Source: Paracoccaceae bacterium (GTDB lineage Bacteria; Pseudomonadota; Alphaproteobacteria; Rhodobacterales; Rhodobacteraceae). From it: a DNA stretch of 36,244 bases. The number at the start of each line of letters is the position of its first letter. Within the stretch, counting starts at the first letter, position 1. Of the stretch, positions 1 to 8,219 are shown in pieces. The position numbers and the translations under genes were made by a program. Below the pieces are notes generated by a model that saw only the letters and a program-made list of their open reading frames with translations, made no database searches and was not told the DNA's origin. The stretch spans positions 1 to 36,244 of the forward strand of contig JAQWIK010000098.1 in assembly GCA_029248915.1 (NCBI GenBank), given 5' to 3'.

Positions 1-224
1 TTGAAATTATCAGCAAATAACTTCTTTAGTTGCTTTGCAGATTTGTCATACGCAGCTTTATCCGGCCAATTATTTCATAAAGACATAAACTTTGGTTTTG
101 ATGTTCCTACAAGCGCATTAGGGATTGATAGTAAAATTTTAAATCCAAGAAATAATTGGCCGGATAAAGCTGCGTATGACAAATCTGCAAAGCAACTAAA
201 GAAGTTATTTGCTGATAATTTCAA
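1..224. repeat. 76-bp perfect inverted repeat at the window edge (likely chimeric contig end)
   Basis: Bases 1-76 are the exact reverse complement of bases 149-224, with a 72-base spacer (77-148). The right arm is the part that reads naturally as PckA (NPRNNWPDKAAYD region), so the left arm is a flipped copy of downstream coding sequence. Such hairpin-like ends are typical of chimeras made during multiple displacement amplification or of palindromic assembly ends. A real chromosomal inverted repeat of this size inside pckA would destroy the gene. The short stretch around 71-76 could be the microhomology at the junction. The arms are seen directly; the artefact explanation is inference. Confidence 0.9.
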
Positions 225-276
225 ACAATATTTGCCCCATTTAGATGCGGAAACTAAAGCATGTGCAATCGTTTAG
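73..276 (+). CDS. pckA: Phosphoenolpyruvate carboxykinase (ATP), C-terminal fragment
   Basis: This is the last part of ATP-dependent PEP carboxykinase, the gluconeogenic enzyme that converts oxaloacetate and ATP to PEP, CO2 and ADP in the cytoplasm. The visible motifs are NFGFDVP, LNPRNNWPDKAAYD and LFADNF, in the order and spacing of PckA C-termini; the ending ETKACAI resembles alphaproteobacterial versions. The catalytic N-terminal parts are not in the window. The frame stays open back to base 1, but the first 25 or so codons come from the inverted repeat arm and are not PckA, so I start at the first codon that looks genuine. The stop codon at 274-276 overlaps the stop of the convergent molybdenum hydroxylase gene. 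No terminator is visible between them. Confidence 0.88.
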   Translation, partial: FHKDINFGFDVPTSALGIDSKILNPRNNWPDKAAYDKSAKQLKKLFADNFKQYLPHLDAETKACAIV

Positions 277-2387
277 GTCACGCTATGCAACTTTGCAATG
301 ATAGCGTCCCTAGTAATTGGTAATTCTGTAACCTGAATCCCAATAGCATTGTTTATAGCATTAACTATTGCTGCTCCCGTAGGCCCCTGAGATATTTCCC
401 CTGCCCCTAATGGTTTTTCAGCAGGTCTATTAATTAAAATTGTGCGTAAATTAGGAATTTCACTAAATTTTAGAATTGGGTAATCGGTCCATGTCTCAGC
501 AGTCGCTGAAAAACCGTCTACTGGCACACTTTCCTTCAATGTCCAGCTTATCGATTGGATAATGCCTCCCTCAATCTGATTTTTAATGCCATCTTTACTT
601 ATTGCTTCTCCGACATCACAGACAGATATGGCATCTGTTACCTGGACAGTTTCATCGATATTTACCTTTATCATAACCCCACAGTATCCCCCAGATCCCT
701 TATATCGGGCAAAGCCTAACCCCCAACCAGTTCCATCATCACTGGTATTGTATGTATCACTTAATCTCTCATCAGCTAGGCGCTCAAGTATTTCTTTGGA
801 GCGAGGATCAGAAACATGTTCAAGACGAAATTTGATTGGGTCAACATTTAATTCTTTTGCTATCTTATCAAAAAGCGTCTCATTAGCTATTACATTACAA
901 TATGCCCCTAACGATCGAAGAGCAGAGGTTCTGTATGGGGTATCATATTCGATTCTTTTCCTGACTCGTAGACTGTCAATATCATAAGATGGCGATGCAT
1001 TTCTATCAGCGCCACCGCCCCGTTCGAGCGGCACATCTGGCGTTCTTACTGAAACTATAGGTTTGGATAAATAGGATGCTGCTCGTAAATTTGGTATCTT
1101 AGAACTAGGACGATTGGTGTGAGGGGTTGAGTTTACTTCAACATCAAAAGCGATAACCCTTTTATCAGAAGATAGCAGAGCTCGTGATTTCGTTACCATG
1201 GCAGCACCCATTGGTGACGTATGAAACTCATCAAACCTTGACCAGATGACTTTTAAGAATTTACCCGGTACGGATTTTGCCATTAATACGGCATCAAATG
1301 CTGCATCATCAGCGCCGTTATGGCCATAACATCCTGAGTTGGGTCTATGTATAATGCAGATTTGATCTTCTTTTTTCTGCAAAACATTTGCTATAGCTTG
1401 CCTGAGTTGAAAAACACCCTGACTGTGGGAATATATAAGTATTTCTTCATCTTCAAACTTTGCGATAGCTGCCGCGGGGCCTATTGAACCATGATAAATA
1501 AACGGTCTAGAGACAGATGTTTCGAACCATTTGCCCGAATTTTTGCGTATGTCTTTTGATTCAATGATCGTATCTAACACATTATTTGAGCATTTTAGTT
1601 TTTGAAAATGATCTACAGGATCTGTTAAGGTACTTTTCCATATGCCATTAGATCTAGCCCAGATTGCGGCATTTCTGGCATGATAAAAGCTATTTGCAAT
1701 TATTCCCAGAAATGAGCCGTTTTTAACTATTTTAACAACACCAGGGCGATCTTTTAGGCTGGCTAGATCTATTTTAACTAATTGATGGTATGTACTAGGG
1801 GGATGAACTGGGGCTCCATAAAGCATACCGTCAAAAGCAATGTCTTGAATAAATGGAGCGTCGACAAGACGTGACTTCAGGTCAATTCTATTAATATTTG
1901 GAAAACTTTTCTGTCTTTCCTCAAAAGACTTCAGGTGTACGTCATCAATGATTTTTCTATTAAAATCAATTTTATAAAAAGTATCACTTAAATAAAGCTC
2001 AGTTTTCTTTCCCTTCTGATAAATACACCCACTCTGAACATACAAATTGGAAGGTTGGGTCTTTAATTGTTTTGAGGCAATTTCGAGGATCTGATATTTT
2101 AGAGCAGATGCGACCCAACGTAGAGCAACACCTCCAATAGTGATTGACATACTACCGGCCGTTATTCCTTCGTTTGGTGTTAAATCTGTTCGTGCGGTTT
2201 CCAAGTGTATGGATGATGGTAACACGTCTAGTTCATCAGCAATCATCATCACTAGTGCAGTTGTATTCCCCTGACCTAATTCAACACGTCCTGAAAAGAA
2301 AATTAAATTATTTTTTTCTGATAATTTAACCCAATGTCCAAGTAAAGGAAAATTAGTAAGAGGTGACGGAGGTATCATTTCACGCAT
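273..2387 (-). CDS. Molybdopterin-binding subunit of a xanthine-dehydrogenase-family oxidoreductase (IorB-like)
   Basis: This is the large catalytic subunit of a molybdenum hydroxylase, which inserts water-derived oxygen into an aldehyde or N-heterocycle. It matches the isoquinoline 1-oxidoreductase beta / aldehyde-dehydrogenase branch. It shows an early GRVELGQGNTTA motif, IGPAAAIAKF, GCYGHNGADDAAFDA, and a C-terminal PLGAGEISQGPTGAAI that carries the expected active-site Glu. At about 704 residues it is near the family's usual length. I chose ATG 2387 because it overlaps the upstream [2Fe-2S] subunit stop as ATGCGTGA; an ATG at 2423 would overlap by 44 bases, and ATG 2378 is also possible. 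It is the last gene of the long minus-strand unit. No CoxM-type FAD subunit, cytochrome subunit or XdhC-type maturation factor is nearby. The substrate is unknown. Confidence 0.88.
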   Translation of the reverse strand: MREMIPPSPLTNFPLLGHWVKLSEKNNLIFFSGRVELGQGNTTALVMMIADELDVLPSSIHLETARTDLTPNEGITAGSMSITIGGVALRWVASALKYQILEIASKQLKTQPSNLYVQSGCIYQKGKKTELYLSDTFYKIDFNRKIIDDVHLKSFEERQKSFPNINRIDLKSRLVDAPFIQDIAFDGMLYGAPVHPPSTYHQLVKIDLASLKDRPGVVKIVKNGSFLGIIANSFYHARNAAIWARSNGIWKSTLTDPVDHFQKLKCSNNVLDTIIESKDIRKNSGKWFETSVSRPFIYHGSIGPAAAIAKFEDEEILIYSHSQGVFQLRQAIANVLQKKEDQICIIHRPNSGCYGHNGADDAAFDAVLMAKSVPGKFLKVIWSRFDEFHTSPMGAAMVTKSRALLSSDKRVIAFDVEVNSTPHTNRPSSKIPNLRAASYLSKPIVSVRTPDVPLERGGGADRNASPSYDIDSLRVRKRIEYDTPYRTSALRSLGAYCNVIANETLFDKIAKELNVDPIKFRLEHVSDPRSKEILERLADERLSDTYNTSDDGTGWGLGFARYKGSGGYCGVMIKVNIDETVQVTDAISVCDVGEAISKDGIKNQIEGGIIQSISWTLKESVPVDGFSATAETWTDYPILKFSEIPNLRTILINRPAEKPLGAGEISQGPTGAAIVNAINNAIGIQVTELPITRDAIIAKLHSVT

Positions 2388-2862
2388 TATCCACAACTGA
2401 TTTAGCAGCTTCTTCAATCGCATCTAATATTCTTTTATGAGCTCCACATCGGCATAAATTTCCATCCAGAGCTTTCGCTATTTTTGCTCTACTAACAAAA
2501 GGATCTTTTCTTAAAAGTGCCTTAGAAGCCATTAAGATGCCTGATAAGCAGTATCCACATTGACCAGCTTGATTTTTAATAAAAGCCCGAAACAATGGAT
2601 CGTTTGGTTCTCTTTGCAATCCTTCTGCGGTTTCAACGGATTTGCCCTCAATTTCTCCAACTGGAACGTCACAAGACAGGATTGCCTCGTCATTTATAAT
2701 AACAGTACAGGCTCCACAAGTTCCTTCACCACAACCAAATCTAGTGGCAGATAAACCTAAATACTCTCTCAGCACGAACAAAAGAGGAGTATTTTTATCC
2801 TCATTTACATTGTATTGCTTTCCATTGACTTTGAAAGACACATGATCATTTTCGAAAGTCAT
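2380..2862 (-). CDS. [2Fe-2S] subunit of a molybdenum hydroxylase (IorA-like)
   Basis: This is the small electron-transfer subunit partnering the molybdopterin subunit encoded immediately downstream. The plant-type ferredoxin cluster ligands are Cys44, Cys49, Cys52 (GCGEGTCGAC) and Cys64. The C-terminal helical [2Fe-2S] domain has Cys102 and Cys105 (QCGYC) and Cys137 and Cys139 (CRCG). At 160 residues it has the normal length for IorA/CoxS/NdhS proteins. The start is supported by an AAGGAA ribosome binding site. Its stop overlaps the IorB start by 8 bases, so the two are translationally coupled. It would pass electrons from molybdenum to an acceptor not encoded here. Function as a small subunit is certain; the substrate is open. 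Confidence 0.93.
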   Translation of the reverse strand: MTFENDHVSFKVNGKQYNVNEDKNTPLLFVLREYLGLSATRFGCGEGTCGACTVIINDEAILSCDVPVGEIEGKSVETAEGLQREPNDPLFRAFIKNQAGQCGYCLSGILMASKALLRKDPFVSRAKIAKALDGNLCRCGAHKRILDAIEEAAKSVVDNA

Positions 2863-2874
2863 TGCTATTCCTTT

Positions 2875-3760
2875 TTATGTGACCCTATCAAGTACAAGTT
2901 CTTCCGGTCTATTCAGTAGTGTTGTGTAATATTTTAAAAACCGAGCGGCTTCTGCCCCATTTATAATCCTATGATCGTAAGTTAAATCCAAGGGGACTTC
3001 TGCACTTGGAATAAACTTCCCTCCGTCCCAAACAGGTCGAATATCCATTTTTGATATTCCAAGTATGGCGACCTCAGGGGGGTTTACTATTGGAGTAAAA
3101 CTTTCCCCCCCAATTCCTCCAAGAGAAGAAATTGTCATCGATGCACCGCCAAGTTCATTTGGACGAAGCCGTTTTCTTTGAGCGCGGTCTGCAAAGTCAA
3201 CTAACTTTTGTGATACCTCAGATAGGTTGAGAAGATTCACGTTCCTTATTACCGGAACAACTAAACCAAATGGAGTATCCACAGCTATCCCAATATTTAT
3301 ATAATTTTTTAAAATGAGATGCTTAAAATCAGTTGAGAGAGAAGAATTGAATCTTGGAAAACTTGATAAACACTTGGCTAATACAAGAACATGAAATGCT
3401 AATTGAGTGATTTTCTTATCTTCGTTTTTTAAGTTTTTTCTTAATTTTTCAATTCGGTCTATTTTACCCGAATCGTGGTGTGTCACAGACGGAATTATTT
3501 TATTGGCTGCCATCAAGTTTGTTAATGCCACTGAAGCAGTCTTGTTTAATGGTTCAGTTTTAGTTTTACCCCATCTAGAGTGATCAACGTCCCAATATTT
3601 CAAGGCATCGCTAGTAACTCCCTCGGTGATCAAAACTTTTTTTTTGCTTCAGATCGTCTCGGGAAATAGTGTTTCGCCCAAGCCTTATAGCTAACTCCTC
3701 GATATCTAAACCCAATTCTAGGGCTAGTTTTCTCGTTGATGGGCTTGCTATTACGTCCAC
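2875..3760 (-). CDS. 2-oxoacid dehydrogenase E2 acyltransferase without lipoyl domain, interrupted by a frameshift
   Basis: Two abutting frames make one protein. From GTG 3760 the first frame encodes a peripheral-subunit-binding domain (ASPSTRKLALELGLDIEELA, then GRNTISRDDL). It shifts frame in a 9-A tract (complement of 3637-3645) and would stop at 3611. The second frame, open from TTG 3633, encodes the acetyltransferase core: TRIEK-like SGKIDRIEKL, VDTPFGLVVPVIR, SSLGGIGGESFTPIVNPPEVAILG, and the catalytic YDHRIING with His221 of the 252-codon frame. Removing one A joins the frames into about 294 residues. No lipoyl domain precedes the binding domain, because the ALDH gene ends 7 bases upstream. 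The lipoyl domain is supplied by a separate gene (5210-6202). The shift may be a sequencing error, a slippage site or a true mutation. No good ribosome binding site is seen before GTG 3760. Confidence 0.82.
3637..3645 (-). other. A9 homopolymer at the E2 frame junction
   Basis: On the coding (minus) strand nine consecutive A residues lie exactly where the reading frame of the E2 gene passes from the subunit-binding domain to the catalytic domain. Eight A residues would give one continuous frame. Runs of nine A are prone to RNA polymerase slippage and to sequencing or assembly length errors, so either explanation could rescue a full-length product. Confidence 0.85.
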
Positions 3761-3767
3761 TTAATTA

Positions 3768-5201
3768 CTATTCGGTAGAAATATACTGGGTTTCTTGAAA
3801 CTCTAGCATTCCTTCTTTACCACCCTCTCTTCCAAGGCCAGACTGCTTTACACCTCCAAATGGCGACGCAGGATCGGATACAAGACCTCTATTTAGGCCT
3901 ATCATTCCAAATTCTAGGCTTTCTGATATTCTCAATCCTCTTTTCATATCGCTTGTGTAAACATAGGCAACAAGCCCATATTCTGTTGCATTAGAACGCT
4001 GTATTATTTCCATCTCATCGCTAAATGTTTGGATCGCCGCCACGGGTCCAAATATTTCATCAGACAAACATTCAGCGGTATCTGGAACATTAGTTATTAC
4101 AGTTGGTGGATAGAAAAATCCCTTACCAACGGGTTTTTGTCCACCTAGTTTAATAACTGCGCCTTTTGAAACAGCATCGCGAACAAAGTAATCGACTTTA
4201 TCCCGAGTTTCGAGGTTAACTAATGGACCAACATCAATACTGCGATCTCTTCCATCACCCATCTTAAGGTTAGCCATTTTTGCAACAAAAAGATCTACAA
4301 ACTCTGTTGCGACATTTTCATGAACATAAATTCTATTAGCAGCAGTACATGCTTCACCAAGATTACGCATTTTTGCAACCATTAGTCCGTCGGCCGCTGC
4401 ATTGAGGTCGGCATCTTGACAAACAATAAATGGAGCATTTCCACCTAATTCCATGGCTGGCTTTACAACATTATCAGCAGCAGCATGAAGTAGCTTTCTG
4501 CCAACATCGGTAGATCCTGTAAAGCTAATTACTCTTGTTCGCAGATCACTAAGCATTTCACCTACAACTCTCCCCGAGGATCGAGAAGTTAAAATATTTA
4601 CTATGCCTGGAGGAACACCGGCTTCCTCTAAAATTGGCATTAATGCTAGCATTGTTAGCGGAGTTTCTGATGCTGGTTTTACAATCACTGGACATCCAGC
4701 AGCTAGAGCTGGACCTATTTTTCTTGTTCCCATCGCAGCAGGATAATTCCATGGAGTCACAAGAACCGAAATTCCCGCTGGCTTTTGATGCACTAATATG
4801 CGTGCGCCTGTAGCAGGAGCTACTCCTAGATGCCCTTCCGAACGAACCGCTTCTTCAGCATACCAGCGAAAAAATTCAGCTGCGTATCGCGCTTCCCCAA
4901 TAGAATCTGTTCTACCTTTTCCGTTCTCTAACGTAATTAGGTCTGCAATGTCATCGATACGATTGGAAAAAAGTTCGAATGCTTTCCTTAATATTTCACC
5001 TCTTTCACGAGGGCTTTTGGATGCCCACAATGGAAAAGCAGCCTCGGCTGCGTCTAAACACAGCTTTGCATCCTCAACTGTTCCGTTTGCAACCTTTGTA
5101 ATAACCTCTTCTGTGGCTGGATTTAGTACATCAAAGGTACCTCCATCAGATGCAGGACGCCATTTACCATTAATATATAATTTATTTTTTAACTCGTTCA
5201 T
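3768..5201 (-). CDS. NAD(P)-dependent aldehyde dehydrogenase (succinate-semialdehyde-dehydrogenase-like)
   Basis: This cytoplasmic ALDH-superfamily enzyme oxidises an aldehyde to its acid. The 477-residue protein has the oxyanion Asn152 in TPWNYP, general base Glu251 in ELGGNAPF, nucleophile Cys285 in GEACTAANR, and EIFGPV and NRGLVSDPASPFGG near the C-terminus. The pattern is nearest the GabD/SSADH branch, but the substrate is not determined by these motifs. ATG 5201 has AGGA about 6 bases upstream. The gene sits between the lipoyl-protein gene (8-base gap) and the E2 gene (7-base gap), so it is embedded in the 2-oxoacid dehydrogenase cluster. It probably processes an aldehyde released by the same pathway. 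Confidence 0.92.
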   Translation of the reverse strand: MNELKNKLYINGKWRPASDGGTFDVLNPATEEVITKVANGTVEDAKLCLDAAEAAFPLWASKSPRERGEILRKAFELFSNRIDDIADLITLENGKGRTDSIGEARYAAEFFRWYAEEAVRSEGHLGVAPATGARILVHQKPAGISVLVTPWNYPAAMGTRKIGPALAAGCPVIVKPASETPLTMLALMPILEEAGVPPGIVNILTSRSSGRVVGEMLSDLRTRVISFTGSTDVGRKLLHAAADNVVKPAMELGGNAPFIVCQDADLNAAADGLMVAKMRNLGEACTAANRIYVHENVATEFVDLFVAKMANLKMGDGRDRSIDVGPLVNLETRDKVDYFVRDAVSKGAVIKLGGQKPVGKGFFYPPTVITNVPDTAECLSDEIFGPVAAIQTFSDEMEIIQRSNATEYGLVAYVYTSDMKRGLRISESLEFGMIGLNRGLVSDPASPFGGVKQSGLGREGGKEGMLEFQETQYISTE

Positions 5202-5209
5202 TACTAGTC

Positions 5210-6202
5210 CTATATAAGTTGACGGATAGGGTCTTCCACCCGCTCCGCTAGCTCGTTCAGTAAAAAAGCGGCTTCCTGTAGTTTAATATCTGCAACATTA
5301 AACGAGAAATTTAGGATAAAAGTGTCGTTGCTATGGCTTACGCTTAAAACATTTCCATTTTGCCCCGAGGAATAGCTAAACAGCCTAGTGTCACATAAAT
5401 TGATAATCGAAACAATTACTTCCTCTGCGCCCTCGTCTGGCAAGATATTTTCTTTAAACAAAGAAACTGACCCATCCAATTTATTTATTTGTACATGGAG
5501 AAATTTATCAGGAAACAAAAAATGCCAAGAACCCAGCAAAAAGGATGCGAAAATATTACCTTTATCTATATCTTCTGAAGTTTGAATTAACTCTAATAAT
5601 AATCGATCTTGCACGACGGCCATTAATTGCGCTTGTTCACCAGACTGCAAACCCATAATATCAGCTGAATGAATTGGTTCGTTCAGACCTCTGGCTATAA
5701 GTCTCCTCATGTCCAGCCCTCTTTCTACTGCAATAACTTTGGCTTTAGGTGAGGCTAAGACTTTTTCGTTTGGAGAGGATCCAGTTTTTTTGGATAAATC
5801 TTTTGAAATTGTATCTATTTTAAATGAACGGTCACCAATTTCATGGGTTACTTCGTTGGACTTTTCAGTAATGGTTTCATGATCTATTTTAGATCCTTCA
5901 TCTGCAACAGATTGATTTTTATTATCTGAATTAGGCTCCTCTATGCTTTTTAATATATCCTTTTTGTTCTCTACAATAGTTGCTATTAAGTTTCCCACTG
6001 GCACCTCAACGCCTAACTCAACTTGAATTGCTGACAAATATCCACTTGCTTGTGCTTCAACTTCCATGGTCGCTTTATCGGTCTCAACTTCAAAAACTGG
6101 ATCGCCTTTGTTAACCTTCTCCCCTACATTTTTAAGCCAAGTCACAATCGTTGCACTATCTTGGTTCATTCCTAGCTGCGGCATTTTAATTTCATAGGGC
6201 AT
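5210..6202 (-). CDS. Lipoyl-domain and E3-binding protein with a degenerate E2 tail (protein-X-like)
   Basis: Residues 1-78 are a lipoyl domain with Lys43 in ETDKATMEV. Residues 80-146 are a charged flexible linker. Residues 148-184 are a peripheral-subunit-binding domain (ASPKAKVIAVERGLDMRRLI). The remaining 145 residues look like a shortened E2 catalytic domain: the end reads LNFSFNVADIKLQEAAFLL then AERVEDPIRQLI, which parallels the FDHRVVDGA...FL...ENP ending of E2 proteins but lacks the catalytic DHRxxxG. The protein therefore should carry the swinging arm and bind E1/E3 but not transfer acyl groups, much like eukaryotic E3-binding protein (protein X). The start has GGGGAG upstream and overlaps the E1 beta gene by 11 bases. 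Lipoyl and binding domains are certain; the degenerate tail is my visual alignment. Confidence 0.85.
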   Translation of the reverse strand: MPYEIKMPQLGMNQDSATIVTWLKNVGEKVNKGDPVFEVETDKATMEVEAQASGYLSAIQVELGVEVPVGNLIATIVENKKDILKSIEEPNSDNKNQSVADEGSKIDHETITEKSNEVTHEIGDRSFKIDTISKDLSKKTGSSPNEKVLASPKAKVIAVERGLDMRRLIARGLNEPIHSADIMGLQSGEQAQLMAVVQDRLLLELIQTSEDIDKGNIFASFLLGSWHFLFPDKFLHVQINKLDGSVSLFKENILPDEGAEEVIVSIINLCDTRLFSYSSGQNGNVLSVSHSNDTFILNFSFNVADIKLQEAAFLLNELAERVEDPIRQLI

Positions 6203-7187
6203 GTACCAACTCCCCAGAAACTATTTTTCGAGCATTTTCTGCAACCCTTTCTGCAGTTGGTACAGTGAGATCCTCTAATACAGGGCTGAAGGGAATAGGA
6301 ACGTCCATTGCTCCCATCCTGATGACTGGGGCATCCAGATAGTAGAAAGCTTTTTCGCTAATTCTTGAGGCAATCTCTGCTGTAGTTCCAAAATTTTGAT
6401 GACCTTCATCTACTACAACTGCCCGAGAAGTCTTTTTTACCGAATTTAAAATCGTATTTTCATCCAAAGGTACAATAGTTCTCGGGTCTATAACTTCTGC
6501 ATTAATCCCGTCTTTATCTAAAAGAATTGCCGCCCTTTCACAAACTTGACGCATAGATGAAGTGCCTATTAATGTTACATCCCTTCCCTCTTTAAGAATA
6601 GCCGCCTCACCAAATGGAAGTAAATACTCTTCATCAGGAACAAATGCTTTATCCTGATACATGAGTTTATCTTCAAAAATTACCACTGGATTATTATCTC
6701 TGATGGCGGTTTTCAATAAACCTTTTGCCTCATATGCAGAGGACGGCATCGCAACTTTTAAGCCAGGAACATGTGCAACTAAAGCATGCAAAGACTGGCT
6801 GTGTTGAGCCGCTGACCTTCTGGTCGCACCGAGGTTAGTTCGGAGTACAAGTGGTACGTTTAACTTTCCACCTGACATGTAATGTATTTTAGCAGCTTGA
6901 TTACACAACTGATCCATCACAAGAAATAAAAAGTCGCCAAACATTAAATCGACAATTGGTCGAGATCCTGTCATAGCCGCACCAACCGCTAGCCCCATAA
7001 AACCCGGTTCAGAAATTGGTGTGTCTATGACCCTTTCTGTAGAAAACTCTTCAACTAAACCGGACGTAACTTTAAATGGGGTTCCAGCCTCAGCGACATC
7101 CTCTCCAATAAGGAAAACGTTTGAATCTCTCCGCATTTCTTCCGCTATTGCTTGGTTAACTGCCTGTGAAAGTGTGATTTCTGGCAT
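6192..7187 (-). CDS. 2-oxoacid dehydrogenase E1 component, beta subunit
   Basis: This is the beta half of the thiamine-diphosphate-dependent E1 heterotetramer (PdhB/AcoB/BkdA2 family), which decarboxylates a 2-oxo acid and transfers the acyl group to lipoamide. The 331-residue protein has the family's GEDVAEAGTPFKVTSGL, DTPISEPGFMGLAVGAAMTG, QAAKIHYMSGG, AAQHSQSLHAL, and C-terminal VVDEGHQNFGTTAEI motifs. ATG 7187 follows AGAGG by 8 bases and lies 3 bases after the E1 alpha stop, so the subunits are made together. Motifs do not settle pyruvate, acetoin or branched-chain substrates. The arrangement E1 alpha, E1 beta, lipoyl protein resembles acetoin-type clusters. Confidence 0.93.
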   Translation of the reverse strand: MPEITLSQAVNQAIAEEMRRDSNVFLIGEDVAEAGTPFKVTSGLVEEFSTERVIDTPISEPGFMGLAVGAAMTGSRPIVDLMFGDFLFLVMDQLCNQAAKIHYMSGGKLNVPLVLRTNLGATRRSAAQHSQSLHALVAHVPGLKVAMPSSAYEAKGLLKTAIRDNNPVVIFEDKLMYQDKAFVPDEEYLLPFGEAAILKEGRDVTLIGTSSMRQVCERAAILLDKDGINAEVIDPRTIVPLDENTILNSVKKTSRAVVVDEGHQNFGTTAEIASRISEKAFYYLDAPVIRMGAMDVPIPFSPVLEDLTVPTAERVAENARKIVSGELVHAL

Positions 7188-7190
7188 TAT

Positions 7191-8171
7191 TTAAACCTCT
7201 TGAAAAACATGCAGATCTACCTCAGAAGTATCTGGGTAAGCTGCGTTAAGGGCATAATCTACGGCATCCTTAGCTTCGCGACTAATGGTTGAGTGAATTT
7301 CCATCAGTTCTGCATCGCTAGCGATACCCTCTGACTCCAAAAAAGAACCCAATATTTGAATGGGATCTCGATTATTTTTCCAATCTAATTCTTCTTTTTT
7401 TGACCGGTAATAGGTACGATTTATATCTCCAACATGATGCCCGTGATATCTATAGGTCATTAATTCTATAAAAAATGGACCCTTACCTTTTCGGGCCTTT
7501 TCAACAAGATCAGACGCCAATTTATTGACTGCAATAACGTCCTGACCATCCACATTAAAAGCCTCAATGCCAAAAGCCCGGGCTCTCTCTAATATACTAC
7601 CCGCAGCAATTTCCTCAGTTGTCGTGTACTCAGAGTATCCGTTATTTTCGCAAGCGTAGATAATCGGTAATTGCCATAGCGCAGCCATATTCATAACTTC
7701 ATACATCAGGCCCTGAGCAGTCGCTCCATCTCCGAAAAAACAAACAGTAACATCATCCGATTTTTGTAATTTAGCTCTTAAAGCGGACCCAGTTGCAATA
7801 CCCATTGAACCTCCAACTATGGCATTTGCTCCAAGATTACCATTCGCTTGATCAGCGATATGCATCGAGCCTCCTTTACCCCTACAATAACCTTCCACCT
7901 TACCCAAAAGCTCACAAAACATCTGGTTAAAGTTAGCTCCTTTTGCCATGCAGTGCCCATGGCCTCTATGAGTAGAGGTAATTTTATCAGAAATCCGTAA
8001 TGCTTCGCAAATTCCAACCGCTACTGCTTCCTCGCCAGAGTACATATGAGTGAGGCCTGGCATTTTAGCATCGAGATACAGCTGATTTGCGTTATCTTCA
8101 AAAACACGGATCTTTGTCATTTGCTTGTATAATCTAAGATAAAATTCTGTATTATGTTTGTTTTTTTTCAC
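7191..8171 (-). CDS. 2-oxoacid dehydrogenase E1 component, alpha subunit
   Basis: This is the thiamine-diphosphate-binding alpha subunit of a PDH/acetoin-type E1. The ThDP motif starts at GDGATAQG (residues 147-154) and closes with ENNGYSEYT (Asn176, Asn177). HRGHGHCMAKG lies at 68-78, and the loop YRYHGHHVGD at 240-249 corresponds to the E1 phosphorylation-loop region. Length (326 residues) is normal. The start codon is GTG, supported by AGGTGA just upstream. ENNGY is common in AcoA-like enzymes, but I would not assign acetoin from it alone. It is the first dehydrogenase-complex gene, 48 bases after the M24 gene. No dihydrolipoyl dehydrogenase (E3) gene is in the window, so E3 must be shared with another complex. 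Confidence 0.93.
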   Translation of the reverse strand: MKKNKHNTEFYLRLYKQMTKIRVFEDNANQLYLDAKMPGLTHMYSGEEAVAVGICEALRISDKITSTHRGHGHCMAKGANFNQMFCELLGKVEGYCRGKGGSMHIADQANGNLGANAIVGGSMGIATGSALRAKLQKSDDVTVCFFGDGATAQGLMYEVMNMAALWQLPIIYACENNGYSEYTTTEEIAAGSILERARAFGIEAFNVDGQDVIAVNKLASDLVEKARKGKGPFFIELMTYRYHGHHVGDINRTYYRSKKEELDWKNNRDPIQILGSFLESEGIASDAELMEIHSTISREAKDAVDYALNAAYPDTSEVDLHVFQEV

Positions 8172-8219
8172 TATTCACCTGACTAAATTTTTAAAACTCA
8201 TATAATCTCTAATATTATT

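Noticed and set aside
1-75. First 25 codons of the plus-strand frame at the left edge as part of PckA, or as a leader peptide
   Set aside because: They are the reverse complement of 149-224 and so belong to a chimeric arm; the chance AALSGQL similarity to PckA is misleading.
265-278. TGCAATCGTTTAGG as another LacI-type operator
   Set aside because: Only one half matches, and it is the coding end of pckA and the end of the operon, so no promoter function is expected there.
586-987. Plus-strand reading frame opposite the molybdenum hydroxylase gene
   Set aside because: It is antisense to a clear coding gene, has no motif, and similar mirror frames lie opposite several other genes here. I consider them by-products of codon bias.
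7191-8171. Acetoin dehydrogenase AcoA as a firm name
   Set aside because: ENNGY and the gene order suggest it, but pyruvate or another 2-oxo acid fits equally, so I give no gene symbol.
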